NCBI GenBank assembly: GCA_036365455.1
Contig: JAWQUS010000025.1
Coordinates: 20,000,001 to 20,064,000, forward strand
Length of the DNA stretch: 64,000 nt
Direction: 5' to 3'
Source of the DNA: Macrosoma leucophasiata
Taxonomy: Eukaryota > Arthropoda > Insecta > Lepidoptera > Hedylidae
Part shown: piece after piece, positions 1-10,770 of the stretch
How the letters are laid out: every line of letters begins with the position of its first letter
How positions within the stretch are numbered: position 1 is the stretch's first letter
Translations under genes and position numbers: made by a program
Notes under the pieces: model-generated
The model's input: the letters and a program-made list of their open reading frames with translations, nothing else
The model's database searches: none
What the model was told of the DNA's origin: nothing

Positions 1-125
1 TGTTACATTTTAAACCCTCCCTGTACTTCCAAAAATCATTCAAAACTAAATTAGCCAAATCGGTCCAGCCGTTCCCGAGTTTTAGCGAGACTAACGAACA
101 GCAATAGATTTTTATATTTACAGAT
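1..125 (+). repeat. Interspersed repeat fragment ('cggtccagccgttcc' type)
   Basis: The sequence aaatcggtccagccgttccc followed by an A/T-rich tail is shared with 24360-24420 and 57970-58030. It is the 3' part of a common repeat. Confidence 0.5.
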
Positions 126-846
126 TATTAGAATATTGTTGCAGTAACTTAATGCGTCTACAATGTTACGTTTTATTGCGCCCGGTTAGATAATGCATGG
201 CCTCATCCATCTTGTATGGCTCTATGAACATTAACAATCTCATATTACAGTGACGCAATGTTCCATCTTCATAAAATTAGTTGTGAAATAAAGGTACAAC
301 ATAGTCTTAACATATTTATATTAAATTGATTTTTAATTAGTTCTTTTAATATAAGGGAGTTGAGTCTGTAGTTTATTATAAATATTATGTAGGTAGGTAT
401 ATGACATGTTAACACCAATTTATTATCGGGATAGGCTAGATGATGTTGAGTTATTCATATGTTATGGACGTGGTAAACAGTTCGTGGTAGAGACATAAAG
501 TTCATTATTAATGGTAAGCGTAGTATATCCTATTTACAAAAAGTTAGGTTTCAATCAGATACAACGTCACGCCCGGTCTAAGGTCTAAAATGAGTTTACC
601 TACCACTAGGGCTGTAGAAGTAGGGTTAATCTTTTTTAAATGTTTACCATTTTACTACGAAGTTTTTGTAGACGTTATGAAAGTAACAGCGATAGTCAGA
701 TTATTGTTATTACCTACGAAATTACATAAAAAATAATTTGATATGCATATATAACAATAGGACTAATTGAGAGGATTTGTCTCTTACCGGATATTTTATA
801 CTGATATTGCTTCTGCTATACCTACCCCCGGTATAGCAGTAGTGGC
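126..846. other. Non-coding, no recognised feature
   Basis: AT-rich sequence without a convincing ORF or repeat match. Short perfect repeats such as cctacccccggtatagcag occur at 820-840. Confidence 0.4.
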
Positions 847-854
847 CTGCTACC

Positions 855-1222
855 CAGGGTTGCCAACTTTTCCAGCCGCCATAACCGGACAACAAATTTA
901 ATCTGATCATATTTGGTCAAAATCGAACAAAACATTAAGTATCACTGAAAAAGTTGATTTGTTCCCCAGATTTTGGGTTATTACTTTGTACAGTGGCAAC
1001 ATATTAAAATATTTTTCCGTGTTTGAAAAGGTAGTTTACTGTCAGCAAACCCTTGAAGATGATCGTGTGATCGAAACCGGTTGGGTAAAAACCGGACAAA
1101 TTGAATCCGGTCGGAAGTAAGCGACCTGACCCTAACAATTCCTACTAAAACCCAACAGTCCGGTTTTCGACCGGACTGTTGGGTTTTAGTAGTTTTGGGT
1201 TTTCGACCGGTTGGGAACCCTG
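855..1222. mobile_element. hAT-type MITE with 8-bp target duplication
   Basis: The element begins cagggttgccaac and ends gttgggaaccctg, which are inverted with one mismatch. It is flanked on both sides by the direct repeat ctgctacc (847-854 and 1223-1230). A CAGGG start and an 8-bp duplication are typical of hAT elements. No coding capacity. The flanks are broken pieces of a tRNA-type SINE. Confidence 0.8.
1142..1192. repeat. Perfect 23-bp palindrome inside the MITE
   Basis: The left arm 1142-1164 and right arm 1170-1192 are exact inverted copies with a 5-base loop (tttcg). Nearby single copies of accggttgggt and ccggac suggest the hairpin arose by local inverted duplication. Confidence 0.85.
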
Positions 1223-1230
1223 CTGCTACC

Positions 1231-1290
1231 ACTAGATTGTAGTGTTGTAGTCCTGGGTTCGATCCCCGAGTCGGAGGCTACCAGAGATAT
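1231..1290 (+). repeat. tRNA-type SINE fragment
   Basis: It contains a pol III B box ggttcgatccc (1256-1266) followed by gaggctaccagagatatc, as in the full copy at 57318-57627. Confidence 0.6.
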
Positions 1291-1904
1291 CAAAGGAGAT
1301 AAAAATTGTCAACAACAACGATAAAACCGATTGCGTTTTGCGACTTGCCCTTTACCAGTCCGAGGCTGCATTTGGCATTTGCAGGCCCAGACGGATGAAT
1401 TACGAGCATAAAAAAGGTCATGAGCTAGGGGACACGCACACACAAATTGCTCCCCCCCTATATGATTGATACGGTAGTAGGTAGGAAGACACTAAAATAA
1501 ACATCAAGAAGAACGCGCAAGCAAAAATAAAAACGACTTTTCCCTTCGTAAGTTCTAGCCCGCCACTGATCACTGGTCACTGGTACATACCTAAAAGGAG
1601 AGAAGAAATAAAAAATAAACTGTGTTTATTTCAAATGTATTTTAATTTTAAAATAGAATTACCTATGTGTAACTTACTAGCTATGAGTGCTAAGCCCTAA
1701 CCGTTGTGAACAAATTATCTTGTCTTCACCTTATTTTAAATAAATAACTTATAAAGCTATACTTTGAATGACAAATTAGAATATTTTTACATTCAACAGA
1801 AAACATATTATTATGAAATCGCCATAAAAAATTGATATCATTCTCGAAGTTGAGGAATTAGAAATTAATGTCATGGCATCATTTTTTTAATTGACAAGTA
1901 CGGT

Positions 1905-2115
1905 ACCCAGCATGAAATACATCGAGCCTACGAAAGAGACAGTCGTCTAGCTTCGACTTTGTAGAGCGTTGTCTCTGATGCACACTTGCCTACGTGTAAG
2001 CACTGATAGTCCGGTATTGGTCAAAACTTGATAAAAATGGTCGACAAACGTCATATAGGCAAAGTGCGAAAGAAAGAACGCTCTTCAGACTCGAAATAAG
2101 CCAAAGTCTGCTTCC
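1905..2115 (+). mobile_element. Palindromic MITE, copy without insertion
   Basis: It matches the two halves found around 28370-28466 and 28976-29070: catcgagcct, tagagcgttgtctct, agtccggtattgg, gtcgacaaacgtc, aacgctct. Here the halves are contiguous, so this is the uninterrupted form of the element that carries a hAT MITE elsewhere in this window. Confidence 0.65.
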
Positions 2116-2494
2116 TAAGATCCTCCTCCTTGTACGACATGCTTGCTTTTTTATTTTAAAAAAATGTCGGTGTTTACATGAGCATTGAATATTTTAGCCA
2201 GTTGAGTTGAGAAGAACCCGATGTCGCTTATAGCAACAAGCATCCTCCTTGTTGGATAACTACAACTACTGTAAGTCGATGTAGTTGACAAACAAACTTT
2301 TCGAATTCGATTGAATAACTTTTTTTGGCATATCTACTGTACAAAGAATGAATCAACTCTTTTTAAACAATTAAATAAAGACCAATAGACAGAAAATTAG
2401 ATTTTTTTAACAATTTGAAATATTGTAACATAATATTCAATTGTAACATTATATTGTGTTGGTATTTCATATTCGTTGTTATTTGAGTTATTTT

Positions 2495-2646
2495 CTAGTC
2501 CACAATCCAGTCATCATAGGGTATTTTCTCGAGGATCCTGTCAAGGAAGCGAGACATCTTGCTGGCGAGGTCCCTCTTCAATTCTGGTTTCATCTCCTTC
2601 AGGAGTTCTTGAGCGTTTGTGTTGATGAATAGGTTCAGAGCTGCTT
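2495..2646 (-). CDS. Gene A exon 6 (C-terminus)
   Basis: The exon encodes ALNLFINTNAQELLKEMKPE followed by LKRDLASKMSRFLDRILEKI and ends PYDDWIVD-stop (TAG at 2497-2495). The acceptor is ACAG at 2647-2650. The ending is typical of takeout proteins. I see no AATAAA close downstream; the nearest minus-strand candidate is about 340 bases away, near 2150. Confidence 0.88.
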
Positions 2647-5600
2647 CTGTTGAAGTTAATTGAAGATTTTTAAAGCTATGAAGTTCGGCGAGAAGGAATT
2701 ACCATACATTTGTTCCGATTCAGCAGTTTATTAAATAAGTTTATTAAATTAGTTTTTTACAAATTTGCCGCCAAATGGTAATGTTCAGCACTATCGTGTT
2801 ACGGTTAGATGGCACTTTCTATACCAGAGGCGAACTTCTTAAACCTCAGGGGAAGTTACAGACTCACGAATCTGTATTTTGGCCTCTGGTTTTTGTGTAA
2901 ATATCTATAGGCTGCAGTCGTCATTTAACATCCATATGAACTGTGAGCTTGCATTCATCATCATCATCATTTCAGCCAAAAGACGTCCACTGCTGAACAA
3001 AGGCATCCCCAAAGAAAGCCACAACGAACGGTCCTGGGCCGCCCTCATCCAGCGATTGCCCGCGACCTTCACCAGGTCGTCGGTCCATCTTGTGGGAGGC
3101 CTGCCCACGCTTCGCTTTCCGGTACGCTGTTGCCACTCGAGAACTGCTCTGCCCCAACGGCCGTCAGTTCGTCGAGCTATGTGCACTGCCACTTGAGAGC
3201 TATGTCGGTAACTTTGGTTCTCATGAGGATTTCCTCATTTCTGATTCGACCTCGCAGAGAAACACCAAGAATAGCTCGCTCCATTGCTCTCTGAGTGACC
3301 TTGAGCCTTCTTATGAGGGCCATAGTGAGCGATCACCATCATTATATAAAAAAAAACATTTGATCACTTTTATAATAAAATTGTTACTTTTACAAAAGAA
3401 CTTACGTAGTACAGAGTTGCTGTTGTGCAAGTTTTCGACGCCCATCTGTATGTCTTTGACGGAGAAATCAAGTTTCAGTTGCTGCAGCTTGAGGTAGGTG
3501 CGTCCATCGCGTTCGTACGGCGCTCCACGGAAATATACTTTTGCTTTTACACCATCTGGGGAAATAAAAGGTTTAGAGCTTTATGCAACTTTAAGCTTAA
3601 TGCTTAGCAACCTTCATTATCTCAGCCGAAAGATGTCCACTGCTGGTCCTCTCCATAAGGGAGATATGCCATAATCGTCACGCTTGGCATGCGGATTGGC
3701 GATCGCAGTGGCGATAGTTTTATCGCAGGATGCTGCTGCCCATCTTGCGTTCTTGCACATAAATAATAATAATAATGGCAACCGATTATACGTCCCACTG
3801 CTGGGCTCGAGTCTATCTCCTTTTTAAGGGAGAGGCCTGGAGCTTACTCCACCACGCTGCTCCGATGCGGATTGGTGGAGATACGGGTTAGTGGCCAACC
3901 CGGTGTCGGATGTTTTTAAACCGCCCATAAGGCCTCCGACAAGGTTTAACGACTGTCTATCGATAGCAACCGGGACCGACGGCTTAACACGCCCTCCGAA
4001 GTACGGAAACGCACATATTAATTTGCCACTAGCGGTCACCCATCACACTGCTTGTTCTTGCTGTCTTGCACTTAATACCACCCCATTGGAATGTTTTGGC
4101 CGCCCTTGTTCGATTGACTGACTGCACTAGTTGAAGAATGCTGTATCAGTAGAAGGAAATTCATCCGCTAGTGGGGGCGGTGGAGTCGTCACGTCCCGAC
4201 GCTATATATGCAAGCTTGGTGTTTAATTCAATGACAGCTTCAAGCCGAATGTAATATAGGATTCATATCAAAATCTGAGGCTGAAGTTATGTAACCATAT
4301 TCGCTCCAAGAATGTCTAAGGATGTAATCAGTAGGTAGCTTGACCCAAATACTTTTGACGTTGTTACCTCAGTTGGATTTGGTGACTTCTTCTAATCGAG
4401 TCTACATGACTCTCTATTCTTAAGTATATTGATACGTAAAAAGGGATTTGGAGATGTATATCCTACCGTATTCGCCCCAGTAATCGCCACCTCCGGAGGC
4501 ACGAACCAGAAGGAGTACTCCAGAGGAGCGATAGCGGGCGCGGGCGCTGATGTGGGGCCCGAATAACGTCAGCTGGAACTGGTGCGTCTCTAGATCAGAC
4601 CTGTATGTACGAAAAGTTAGAGGTTATGAAAGTGGCAATAAAACATGCAGTTCGGAATGCTAAGTAACTCCAGCCTATCTTTACAAAAACCAAAGGTGAA
4701 AAAAATATTCCTAAAGACAAAAAAAACCTCTTTACAAACTTTAGGAGTGCCAATGATTCAAAGGACAAAATACACAACGTATAATATATGTATATTGCCC
4801 AAAAAGCCCATTTGCAAACTTTAGACAAAAATACTTTGAATCTTTGGCACTCCTTAAGTTTGCAAATGGGATTTTTTTACTTTTATGACATAGGAAAATT
4901 TTTTTTTTGCCCCTGCGAGCGGTCCGCATCGGACGAAATCCGCTGTCGCTACACACGGCCAGATTTGGTCCGGAGCGTTCCGAATCCACTGTCCGCTCCG
5001 TACCAAACCCGGACGTGTGTTACGACTATAGAACACGCTTCTAATTAAAACTGTCGATTTTTAATTACTTATACCTTTATATGACTTAAAAATACGAAAC
5101 AAAAGTGTCTAAGTAATTTAAAAAAAAAACATAGCTTACAGAATTAGAGCGCCTTCAAAATTATGTAAAAAATATAAAATAAATTATGTTAAAAAATAAA
5201 AACTGAATTTTTCTTTGATGTCAGTGCTACCTCTTCTACTAACCAAGTGAAAAATTAAAGTGGGAATCAATTTTGATTAAGATATTCAGTTCTTTGCTGG
5301 CACTGACCTCAAAAAATATACCTGCTCTTCTTATATTCGTAATTTGAAGTTTATAATATCTTGAAATAGTAGATAGGTACTTATTTCGTAATTTTCGTTA
5401 ATTTTGAAGACGCGCTAATGTTATAAACTTTATTTTATTTGACAAAACAGTTTAAATGTATACCTAATATCTTTAAAATAACATTTAAATCTGGCTCTGA
5501 TATTGTGTTGACACGTTACCATGAAGACAAGTTTGTATTAGATGGGTATGTGAGATCATGTGTATTTATCATATTTATTTAGATACGCTCTAAAATATCC

Positions 5601-8298
5601 CTTTTACGACTGGCTAATATTGATGTGCCTAACTACACATTTATTTTATATGTCAAAATATTTACTTCTAAAATGTTTTCTTTGCCATACTTTAGAATTA
5701 TGGTTATACGTAACGTTACTTCACGCCTGTAATCCTCGAAGGGGAAGGCAGAGGTAAATGGACGCATTCAAGCATACATGCAAACACCCACGGTTCGCCG
5801 GTTACGTTTTGGCCCGAGCCGAGTTTTGGTGGCGAGCCTGTTGATATGTGGATATTAAGTGATCACTGCAGCCTATCTCCACCAATCCGCATTGGAGCAG
5901 CGTGGTGGAGTAAGCTCCAGGCCTACCCCCAAAAAAGGGGATAGACTCGTGCCCAGCAGTGGGACGTATAATGGGGTGCCATTATTATTATTTTATAGTG
6001 CAGCATATAGATATCTATCTACACAAAAACCACAGATCAAAATGTCGATGCGCTGCCACCTCTGAGACGTAAGTTGTTATGTCTCTGTGATAGTTATTAC
6101 GAGGTCATACATTATGGCCATACATTACCATCTAACCGAAACACGACAGTGCTGAATAGGTACTATCATTTAGCGGCAGATAGATTAGGTAATGTGACGG
6201 TGCCGGCGACCTCGAGTCCCAACACTGGACTGGTCAGCGAAGTCAAAATTTTCTCAATAAAACATTAAAAATTTTTCTTTAATTAAAAAAAAATATTTCA
6301 CTGCATGCATGTGTTATTGCGAAAAATGCAATAAAATTAAACAGTGAGTAAATCTTTTTAGGTAACAACGGATGATGAAGTGGCATTCACCCGAACGTGT
6401 GTCATTTGGTACGTGAGGTGAATTTGATGACAAATATTATTTTTAGTGTGTTTACTGGTAACTTATAAAATGTCATGAGCCTTTTAGGGAATGTTTGTGA
6501 AGTCTTTGTGCTTTGAGGACAAAGATACGTGATCGTTTATGTTTTCGTTCAATTCATTAAAAAATTTGACGACCTAGTTAGTCCAGCGATGCGTGAAGAC
6601 CGCTTGATTTCGAGGGTCGCGAATTTTATCCCCGCACCGGAACAAGTATTTGCCCCTATTGGGCGTTTCTGAAAAATATGTGATCACTCGCTCTTTTTTT
6701 GGTTATGGAAGTGGCAAACAAGCATGCAGTTCACATTGATGTTAAGTGATGACTGCAGCCTATAGAAACCCACACAAAGACCAAGGTCAAAATGCAGATG
6801 CGTTACCACTTCTGAGGCTTAAGGTGTTATGTGCCTCTGTGCCGGAAATAACAAGGCCGTACATTACCGCCTGACCGGAACACGATAGTGCTGAACTCTA
6901 CCATTTAGCGGCAAGTATATAAGGTAATGCGGTGGTGCCTACGCTCGCGAGCTCCGTCACTGGAGAGCACCAGTAACTTACTATTCGATAGCAAATTATT
7001 ACAAAAATGTTACCACTGGTACGGATGTTCTTGAAGATAGCGCGGTATTGGCCCAGAGCGATCCACAGCACGTCTATCACGATCGCGTCTGATTCTTTTA
7101 ACTCTGACTTACTAGACGATTACAATTGATTACAACAATATTACCTTACCTAGGTCACGTTATTTACGCCGCTGGCGTGAATGTGGGCCGGTAGCCGTTC
7201 GAATCCGCCGCCTAGCGCTATCGACAGCTCGTCTATCACGATTCTGTTAATTTATTTAGATTTACTACTCCAATACATTAAATACAATAAATGTTACCTG
7301 ATGTTCGTAATGGTCATGTTGTTTACGTCACTGGCGTGGATGTTTTTCAACGTAGCGCGATATTCATCCGGCCAACTACAATTTGCAATCGAGAACTCGT
7401 CTATTAGGATCGGGTTTGATTCTGTTTACTCATTCTGACAAACTTTTAACTCAAGTATAAATGGTCACAAAATATGTTACCTGACGTTCGTAATGGTCAT
7501 GTTATTTACGCCGCTGGCGTGGATATCCTTGAAGGTGGCGCGGTAGCCGTCCGGCCCGCCGCCCAGCGCGATAGACAGCTCGTCTATCACGATCGCGTCT
7601 GATTCTGACTGAAAGTGAAAAAGAAACGTACAGTTTTCGTTGATCGTAAGTGGATGCTCTCTAGTTTTGTTGGTAGGAAGTGAATATAGCCGAAACATAA
7701 AATATTAAAACTTGAGGTTTTAATGAAGATGCATTGTCTTTCCTCCTGACGATTGCGTCTGTCTGTGCAAAATACGTTGAGCGTTAAATGAGTTGATTCT
7801 TATGAGTAACTTAGGGAAACTGGAACGATCTAGTTCGATTTTGAATTTACACCACTGGAGCTATCCTATACCTATCCTAGCGCATCAGCTGTCAACGATC
7901 TAGATGGGGGGAGGGTGCACTTTAGTAAATGTATGGCAGATATCAGTCAAATTAACATTATTAAGACATTTTTTTTATTTGTAAGGGGGAAGGTGGAGAG
8001 GGGAAAGGGAATTTAATGTAACAAAAAGGTAATGTTTTGTTTTTTTTTAATGGATAAATGTAGACGGCTCATCTCTGGACAGCTACTCCTACTTGACCGA
8101 GGCTATTCAGCTCGTTTCCTCAAACGCTTCGGTCAGTTATCTATCAAACGTTATTATTATATTATTGTATAGTATTAACCTCTTCAATGCCTAGTTCAGG
8201 CGCTCCGCCTTTCAAATGCTCGATGAGGTTGTTGAAACTGCGTAATAGGCACGCGTCGACGTTTGGATCCTCTCGGGAGCATCTTCCTCCGAATACAT
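2495..8298 (-). CDS. Gene A: takeout/JHBP-like secreted carrier, core exons 2-6
   Basis: Predicted member of the takeout/juvenile-hormone-binding-protein family, secreted carriers of small hydrophobic ligands. Exons in transcript order are 8180-8298, 7481-7608, 4467-4600, 3406-3555 and 2495-2646. Each has AG/GT borders and matching phases (0, 2, 1, 1). Joined to the candidate exon 1 at 36838-36901 they total 747 nt, or 248 residues, the usual family length. Family marks are the N-terminal cysteine pair (residues 28 and 38, in GRCSREDPNVDACLL), the IDELSIALGGGPDGYRATF block, a DGRTYLKLQQLKLDF strand segment, the INTNAQELLKEMKPEL helix and the ending DDWIVD. The family match is from recognition of these motifs, not a search. 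Introns carry repeats, and exon 3 is followed by three decayed copies. The ligand cannot be told from sequence. Confidence 0.88.
2745..2956 (-). repeat. Interspersed repeat R1 (SINE/MITE-like), minus copy
   Basis: A diverged copy of the roughly 280-bp repeat seen complete at 62985-63268. It is recognised by ttcagcactatcgtgtta, tttggcctctggttttt and tctataggctgcag. Confidence 0.6.
2957..3335 (-). mobile_element. RTE-like retroposon 3' fragment
   Basis: On the minus strand a frame reads MAVHIARRTDGRWGRAVLEW followed by GRPPTRWTDDLVKVAGNRWM. This is the conserved C-terminal region after the reverse transcriptase in RTE-type elements. It ends in a (tca)n tail at 2957-2970. A degenerate 5'-truncated copy in intron 5 of gene A. 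Confidence 0.7.
3406..3555 (-). CDS. Gene A exon 5
   Basis: The exon encodes GVKAKVYFRGAPYERDGRTY, LKLQQLKLDFSVKDIQMG and VENLHNSNSVL. The acceptor is CCCCAG and the donor C|GTAAGT. Its 150 nt run from two split bases to one split base. Confidence 0.86.
3605..3765 (-). repeat. RTE-like 3'-end fragment
   Basis: Shared words with 55185-55265 and 2990-3010 (gatgtccactgctg, gatcgcagtggcgatagttt, atcgcaggatgctg) mark it as a short RTE 3' end. Confidence 0.5.
3766..4135 (-). repeat. Interspersed repeat with (ATT)n end, copy 1
   Basis: The sequence from an (aat)n tract through cgtcccactgctgggc and gcttactccaccacgctgct recurs inverted at 5855-5998. Probably the 3' end of a non-LTR element whose tail is the ATT microsatellite. 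Confidence 0.55.
4467..4600 (-). CDS. Gene A exon 4
   Basis: The exon encodes SDLETHQFQLTLFGPHIS, ARARYRSSGVLLLVRASGG and GDYWGEY between a CAG acceptor (4601-4603) and a donor G|GTAGGA. It has one split base at each end (134 nt), consistent with phase 2 in and phase 1 out. Confidence 0.85.
4905..5036. repeat. GC-rich palindromic repeat
   Basis: Contains cggatttcgtccgatgcgg-like inverted stretches (4920-4945) and acacacggccagatttgg (4954-4971). The latter recurs inverted at 50898-50917, so it is a mobile or amplified unit. Confidence 0.45.
5037..5700. other. Intron 3 of gene A: no recognised feature
   Basis: AT-rich sequence with long A runs. I found no exon or known repeat. Confidence 0.35.
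5703..5852 (-). repeat. tRNA-type SINE, 3' part, minus
   Basis: It is the reverse of the 3' half of 57318-57627: ttcacgcctgtaatcctcg, ggcagaggtaaatg, gggccaaaacgtaaccggcg-like sequence. Confidence 0.7.
5855..5998 (+). repeat. Interspersed repeat with (ATT)n end, copy 2
   Basis: An inverted copy of 3766-3900 (ccagcagtgggacgtataat, then an attatt tract at 5982-5993). Confidence 0.55.
6000..6240 (+). repeat. Interspersed repeat R1, plus copy
   Basis: A diverged copy with aacacgacagtgctgaat, catttagcggcagatagatt and aggtaatg. Confidence 0.6.
6694..6975 (+). repeat. Interspersed repeat R1, near-complete plus copy
   Basis: Runs from ggttatggaagtggcaaac to ctccgtcactggag, next to the exon 3 array. 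Confidence 0.7.
7010..7098 (-). pseudogene. Decayed copy of gene A exon 3 (copy d)
   Basis: It encodes SDAIVIDVLWIALGQYRAIF and KNIRTSG, with an in-frame loss of the GGGPDG loop. It ends before the donor region, at TCCGTACCAGTGGTAACA in minus-strand reading. It abuts the interspersed repeat at 6694-6975. Confidence 0.65.
7149..7246 (-). pseudogene. Decayed copy of gene A exon 3 (copy c)
   Basis: It is recognisable as IVIDELSIALGGG followed by a frame change and, further on, HASGVNNVT and a stop just before the donor. The first residues are lost. A non-coding remnant. Confidence 0.7.
7298..7425 (-). pseudogene. Decayed copy of gene A exon 3 (copy b)
   Basis: The frame is still open over about 40 codons (PILIDEFSIANCSWPDEYRA and TLKNIHASDVNNMTITNI), and the donor ATCAG|GTAAC is kept. 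The base positions matching the real acceptor now read GAGTAA, and the nearest usable AG gives the wrong phase after exon 2. It is therefore probably not spliced in. Confidence 0.7.
7481..7608 (-). CDS. Gene A exon 3 (intact copy of a four-copy array)
   Basis: After a pyrimidine-rich tract and TTTCAG at the 7609 side, the exon encodes SESDAIVIDELSIALGGG, PDGYRATFKDIHASGVNN and MTITNV. It ends in phase 2 at AG|GTAAC. It is the only one of four neighbouring copies that keeps frame, acceptor and donor. The alternative acceptor four bases inside (exon from 7604) does not fit the phase of exon 2. Confidence 0.85.
7610..8179. other. Intron 2 of gene A
   Basis: Contains the polypyrimidine tract of exon 3 at its start. 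No other feature was recognised. Confidence 0.4.
8180..8298 (-). CDS. Gene A exon 2 (N-terminal cysteine pair)
   Basis: The exon encodes VFGGRCSREDPNVDACLL and the following helix up to GAPELGIEE. It starts with two bases of a split codon after a CAG acceptor and ends in phase 0 at GAG|GTTAAT. The two cysteines ten residues apart are the conserved disulfide of takeout/JHBP proteins. Confidence 0.85.
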
Positions 8299-8544
8299 CT
8301 GGAAATAGATACACACGTATTTTGTAGATTTCAGTGATATTTTTGTTTATACATATTTATAATCACATGACCAGAAAAAGTAAGACATCTCAGCATTTGA
8401 TACAGTAAATCGTTAATTACTTTTAATTGGAACGTTAATAATGGGAAATTTATGAAAAAATCTATTAATAATAATAAAAGAAAAAAAGAACATGAAGTTA
8501 AATTTTTCATACAAACAAATTGTACTCTTCTACTCTAAGTTCTT

Positions 8545-8670
8545 GTTTTCTATTTTTAAAGAAAAAATGGAAAGAAAAAGTTTCTCCGAAGTGGACTTCG
8601 GTAGCTCAGTTGTGAGAGCGACAAGTCTCGCCTGAAGTCATTTTTTCCTTTTTTCTTTAAAATGTATTTC
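8545..8670. repeat. Palindrome with a tRNA-like core
   Basis: The outer arms tttaaagaaaaaatggaaa and ttttttccttttttcttta are nearly inverted. The core has gacttc...gaagtc pairing and a tRNA D-arm-like ggtagctcagttgtgagagc. The anticodon and T arms are missing, so it is not a working tRNA. Confidence 0.5.
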
Positions 8671-8979
8671 ATTAGCACGTGTTATTGCGAAATATAATGT
8701 AAAAACAATTTATTAGGTAGGTACTATTGATAGAGTTCTGTGCTAACTATTTAATAGCTATCTTTTTATTTCGGAATATCATCAGTGGCACCTTATGTAC
8801 AATTGGCATGCACTTTAAGTACTTATATACTTTTTATCATAAGGTCACATAAAAGCATGACAGTCTAATATTAATTTAATGTTACCATGATGTAACTTTC
8901 CCACGTAATTTAACGAGGAAGTTATTGTATTTCACATGGGAAAATAACAAAAACGGAAAGTATTCCTCTGATGTAGGTA

Positions 8980-9345
8980 TCTAAACTAATATTATAAAGA
9001 GGTAATATTTTTTTGTTTGTTTGTTTGTAATGAATAGGCTCAATAACTACTAGACCGATTTAAAAAATTCTTTCACTATTCGAAAGCTACATTATCCACG
9101 GGTAACATAGGCTATATTTTATTTTGGAAAAAATTGGCTTCCGTAAGATATTTGGGTTTTGCAGACACAAGGTGTAAAAAATCAACCAGAAAAGTTAGTT
9201 ACTTATTTTGCGTACGCTGCCTAAACTATAAAAGATATCGAGGAAGACTTTAGGCTATATCTATGTATAATCATCACGCTAAGACGAATAGGAGAGGGTA
9301 GGCAACATTGCACCGCGCGAAGCCGGGGCGGGCTAGTACCTTATA
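8980..9345 (+). repeat. Interspersed repeat R2 ('taatattataaag' type), copy 1
   Basis: It starts aaactaatattataaagagg, continues with the tttgtttgtttg motif, and ends near gcaccgcgcgaagccggggc. An inverted, internally duplicated copy lies at 11645-12165. Confidence 0.65.
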
Positions 9346-9584
9346 TTTTCGAATACCATCTTTAACAGATCCGACGAGTTTACATTCCCGTGCCTCATAC
9401 TTTAAAAATGTGAAATGCTTTTTATTGAGAATCATTTCATGAAATGAGTTTCATTCAACCTACAGAATAACGTGGCTCTTATTAAAGCAGAATTATAATT
9501 TTTATTTTGTAACACGGTGAGGTAGGGGGCTGCACCTGCCCGGTTATTCAAGTTATATAAACATATGTGTAAGTTGAGAAAATC

Positions 9585-9812
9585 TACTTCTTTACTGCCT
9601 CAGTAGCATAGTGGTAGCAGGCCACTTCTACTACGCTGGAGATCCTGGCTGAGGCTGGAGGTTCGATTCCCGGGTCGGGGGGCTATCAGAAATAACGGTT
9701 TAAAAGCCTTTATCTCTGGTTCTATTGGGCTTTTTCCATTTTCTGGAAGTTTTACCTCTGCCTACCCCTTCGAGGATTACAGGTGTGAAGTTACGTTTAC
9801 GTTACTTCTTTA
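9585..9812 (+). mobile_element. tRNA-type SINE with 10-bp target duplication
   Basis: The direct repeats tacttcttta (9585-9594 and 9803-9812) flank a body of 208 bp with a pol III A box (tagcatagtgg, 9604-9614) and B box (ggttcgattcc, 9660-9670). Compared with the 57318 copy it lacks about 100 internal bases. Confidence 0.85.
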
Positions 9813-9979
9813 TCAAATAAGCATTGTACAGGAAATCACTGCCAATAATCTCGACATAGGTACTTCAATTTCAAATCAATATTGACGATGTGTTACCGTA
9901 ACCTAATTGTCAATAATATTTGCTAGTCACACGATGCCGTGATAAAGTTGCTTGTTAAACAGTCCCAACATTAGATAAC

Positions 9980-10770
9980 GTTTAGGAATTACAATCTGGA
10001 CCCATTTTCAATCCGTTCGGATCCGACCGGATCCGGTAGTACCTACCATATTATTATACATAATATATGTTATGTCATATCATTCATATCATTCATCATG
10101 TTTTTAAGTAAAAAGTGTATACTAAGCAAAGAATTTTACCCAATTTTGTCAAGCCAATACGTGCATTTGGGATAGGTACTTCCCACTTCCTCAAATAGAA
10201 CCATCCATGACTAATCCAGCCGGAATAGTAGCTTTCGTATTTTGTTAAAGATCCTTCCGTTCAGCATTTATCAATTATTTACGACAAATAGATACAAGAT
10301 GGTTTTAGTATTGAAAATGAAATCATTACCTACTGTGGTTAACAGACTACAATAATGATCTTCTTTTTCTGTTCCATGACATTAATTAGTTACTGATGAA
10401 AAACAGTCAGAATTCGGAATGGTCACGAGATGGGTACCGTATCAGGCGATATCTATTGTATCCAGTAACAAGTTCCAGCTAGGCTAGTAGGTCATCAAAT
10501 AGTACTGAACTGCATTGCACGTCCTTCACACAAGTCCTCCTTTTAGGTTCCCCTTTTTCCCTTTATGGAACCCTTAAATCTATTTCCTAAATATTTATTA
10601 AAGGTGATGTATGAACAGAGTGCCTAGTGCGAGATTTCCGACCGCGATTTTCGATCGCGATCGCGTGAGAGTAAACGCAGATTTGTATGGAATTGAAGGA
10701 GCGTCATCGATTCACCGCTAGATGTAAAACAATGCCGGATCCGGCCAGACCGGATTGCAATCCCTAGTAA
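9980..10770. repeat. Possible hAT-like remnant
   Basis: The ends gacccattttcaatccg with gatccgaccggatccgg and gccggatccggccagaccgg with attgcaatccctag are roughly inverted. They resemble hAT MITE ends that read taggGATTGCAATCC. The borders are uncertain and no target duplication could be fixed. Confidence 0.35.

Noticed and set aside
3090..3497. 135-codon plus-strand ORF
   Set aside because: It overlaps an RTE fragment and exon 5 of gene A on the opposite strand. It has no domain of its own.
7298..7425. Working alternative exon 3
   Set aside because: The acceptor position reads GAGTAA, and the next AG would shift the frame after exon 2 and run into a stop.
8589..8637. Functional tRNA gene
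   Set aside because: Only acceptor-like and D-arm-like parts exist; the anticodon and T arms are missing.
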